From positions 1 through 15,506 of the forward strand of contig JAAYXX010000462.1 of NCBI GenBank assembly GCA_012515695.1: a DNA stretch of 15,506 nucleotides, read 5' to 3'. The translations under genes and the position numbers were made by a program. Origin of the DNA: Chloroflexota bacterium. GTDB taxonomy: Bacteria > Chloroflexota > Anaerolineae > UBA1429. Below, piece after piece: positions 13,957 to 15,506 of this stretch (position 1 is its first letter; the number at the start of each line of letters is the position of its first letter). The notes below the pieces were generated by a model that saw only the letters and a program-made list of their open reading frames with translations, ran no database searches and was not told where the DNA came from.

Positions 13957-14928
13957 CTACCGTTGAGCGCAGCGCAGCAGCGCCTTCATATACCCTACCG
14001 CATAGCCCGGCCCGGCCCCCTTGGCATAGTCGCCCACAAACTGCGGCGTGTGGTCCAGCGTGACGGTATTGGTGTAGCCACTATCCACCAGCGTCTTCAT
14101 CACCTCGTACATATCCATGTAGCCGTTATCCAAAAAGGTCTCCAGGAAATAGGGCAACGGCGAGGAGACGTTGCGGAAATGCACCAACAAGATGCGCCCC
14201 TCCGCCTGAAACTCGCGGATACCGTCCAGCACGTTGCCAAATCCCTGATCGCCCCCCTCCAGCCAGCAGCCCACGCAAAACTCCATCCCCAGCGCGGGGC
14301 TATTGGCGATGGCGAACGCCTTGCGATAGGTGGCGGCGTTGTGGATCAGGCAGGGAATGCCCCCCAGCAACGCGTCCGTCGGGGGATCGCAGGGATGTAG
14401 CGCCAGCCGCACGCCCGCGCCCTCGGCCACCGGGATGATGCGCTCCATGAAATAGGCGAAATTGTCCCACAGTTCATCCTCAGTATAGACCCGCCCGTGG
14501 GTATAGGGGCGACGCACCATCTCCTCCAGGTCCACCCGGCGAGTGCGCGCGCCGCGAATCTCGCCCGGCTCGGAACTCCACACCTGCGTCGGCTCCCACG
14601 TAAAGGTGGTGATGGGTATTCCCGCCTCGCCCAGCGCCTCGACGAACGCCTGAAAATCGGCGATCACCTGATCGCGGCCAGGCAGGGCCAGGTGAATCTT
14701 GTCCGACTTGGCAACAGATATATTCCCCACATTCCACAGGATCAAGCCCTGATCCTCTACCCTCTGGCGCAGGTCCTTCAGATAGGCCAGATTGCGCTGA
14801 TCATCGCGCACCCAGGTATAGACACAGTCCACGCCCAGTTGCTGGGCGAACAACAACTCCTCCGGGGTGGCGTCTGGCGAAATAGCCAGCGATATCTTGA
14901 GGCGGTTTTCGGTGTTGTCCAGGTTCAT
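13957..14928 (-). CDS. Mannonate dehydratase (UxuA)-like enzyme, short form
   Basis: A 323-residue TIM-barrel protein of the UxuA/sugar-phosphate isomerase-epimerase group. UxuA removes water from D-mannonate to give 2-keto-3-deoxygluconate in glucuronate breakdown. The Mn-binding residues are recognisable in order: His178 (LHPCDPP), Cys218 (MEFCVGCW), His250 (LVHFRNV) and Asp292 (TLDHTPQ). FLDNGYMDMYEVMKTL after the histidine also matches. The chain is somewhat shorter than typical UxuA (about 350-400), and UxuA's HPDDPP is HPCDPP here, so true mannonate dehydratase activity is not assured. The start at 14928 has AAAGGAGA directly upstream; the frame extends 41 codons further but that part lacks coding character and overlaps the stop region of the next gene. 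It lies 97 nt downstream of the YcxB-like gene. Confidence 0.83.
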   Translation of the reverse strand: MNLDNTENRLKISLAISPDATPEELLFAQQLGVDCVYTWVRDDQRNLAYLKDLRQRVEDQGLILWNVGNISVAKSDKIHLALPGRDQVIADFQAFVEALGEAGIPITTFTWEPTQVWSSEPGEIRGARTRRVDLEEMVRRPYTHGRVYTEDELWDNFAYFMERIIPVAEGAGVRLALHPCDPPTDALLGGIPCLIHNAATYRKAFAIANSPALGMEFCVGCWLEGGDQGFGNVLDGIREFQAEGRILLVHFRNVSSPLPYFLETFLDNGYMDMYEVMKTLVDSGYTNTVTLDHTPQFVGDYAKGAGPGYAVGYMKALLRCAQR

Positions 14929-15025
14929 AGGTCTCCTTTGATGATGCAGGTTGAAAAATGGGGCCAGGCAACGGGTTCCCCATCCCCATGATACACGATT
15001 TCGCCGCGTGGCGCACTGGCCCGTT

Positions 15026-15506
15026 TCAGTTAAGAGAGGGCAATAGACCAAAGATCAGAGCGCCAATGACGATCAAGGCGAATAACGCAATCAAGACGAT
15101 CCCCCAATTTCGCCCGGCGGGTTGACGCTTGGCGATTCGCTTTTGCACGAGGGACCGAAACGTGTTCCAATCATCATCGGTGGCAAACATCCGTCGGGTG
15201 AACAGGTGAAACGCGTTCGGGTTCTGGTAGAGCAGAACCATCTCAGGGGACAGTTTGTAATCGGTAAAGGCACTCCAGCGGATATCTCCCACGGCCAGGC
15301 CATTCTCAGCGTGGATGCCCTCCGCCCGAATAGCGCCCGAGTTGCGGCTACGCACGGCAGCATTAGCCTTCCATTGGCTTCTTGCCAGGATATAGGGCAG
15401 CCACAACGGCGTAGTTAAAAAGACGAGTGGAATAGCGATATTGGGGAGCATTCGCGGGGACCAGGCCCACTGGCCTGTCAGAAACAATGCCACAATCGCC
15501 ACACAC
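15026..15506 (-). CDS. YcxB-like membrane protein, N-terminus outside the window
   Basis: At least 158 residues are present and the frame is open at the right edge, so the first residues are probably missing; a GTG at 15502 could be read as a start but has no visible ribosome site. Two hydrophobic segments come first (the second, LPNIAIPLVFLTTPLWLPYIL). They are followed by a soluble stretch, with AEGIHAENGLAVGDIRWSAFTDYKLSPEMVLLYQNPNAFHLFTRRMF (given here in part for reference), matching the C-terminal domain of YcxB-like proteins: a small beta-rich, PH-like fold. A further helix (NWGIVLIALFALIVIGALIFG) ends the chain, an extra anchor compared with the simplest family members. The function of the family is unknown. 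Confidence 0.7.
   Translation of the reverse strand, partial: CVAIVALFLTGQWAWSPRMLPNIAIPLVFLTTPLWLPYILARSQWKANAAVRSRNSGAIRAEGIHAENGLAVGDIRWSAFTDYKLSPEMVLLYQNPNAFHLFTRRMFATDDDWNTFRSLVQKRIAKRQPAGRNWGIVLIALFALIVIGALIFGLLPSLN

Overview
The window is about 60% GC bacterial DNA with dense, short-gapped operons and strong AGGAGG-type ribosome binding sites. The lipoproteins carry lipoboxes, one of them behind a twin-arginine signal, and the sugar transporters look like those of Chloroflexota (Anaerolineae-like). That phylum assignment is an inference from style; there is no rRNA or marker gene to prove it.

Layout. Bases 1-171 are the 3' end of an enolase-superfamily sugar-acid dehydratase gene. After a perfect hairpin and a strong sigma-70-type promoter (305-333) comes a three-gene CUT1-type sugar ABC transporter operon: permease, permease, Tat-type binding lipoprotein. 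It has no ATPase gene and is closed by a textbook terminator at 3798-3832. Next is a stand-alone molybdopterin oxidoreductase of the DmsA type (3916-5997). It keeps the four cysteines for an iron-sulphur cluster and a likely Mo-ligand serine but has no export signal and no partner subunits. Bases 6139-9349 on the minus strand hold envelope and housekeeping genes: a DUF3108-like lipoprotein, a YhfC/PrsW-like membrane protease, an alpha/beta hydrolase and a small secreted protein. From 9700 carbohydrate genes return: a GHL6-type glycosidase (+), a mandelate-racemase-type enzyme (-), signal peptidase I (+), a short mannonate-dehydratase (UxuA)-like enzyme (-), and at the right edge a YcxB-like membrane protein (-).

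How the genes may work together. A binding-protein transporter, a glycosidase, two enolase-superfamily enzymes and a UxuA-like enzyme together suggest uptake and breakdown of an oligosaccharide containing uronic or other sugar acids. The molybdoenzyme may be a redox step in, or simply a neighbour of, that pathway. Substrates cannot be read from sequence alone.

The most unusual structure is non-coding. The gaps between convergent or divergent genes (9468-9629, 11692-11745, 13684-13958) are filled with nested palindromes and micro-hairpins. These include a 28-bp unit found identically at 9505 and 13712, and elements in which an outer inverted repeat encloses small hairpins. They look like a REP/BIME-like or MITE-like family, perhaps serving as bidirectional terminators. 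A likely promoter with an operator-like palindrome just downstream of its start lies in front of the GHL6 gene.
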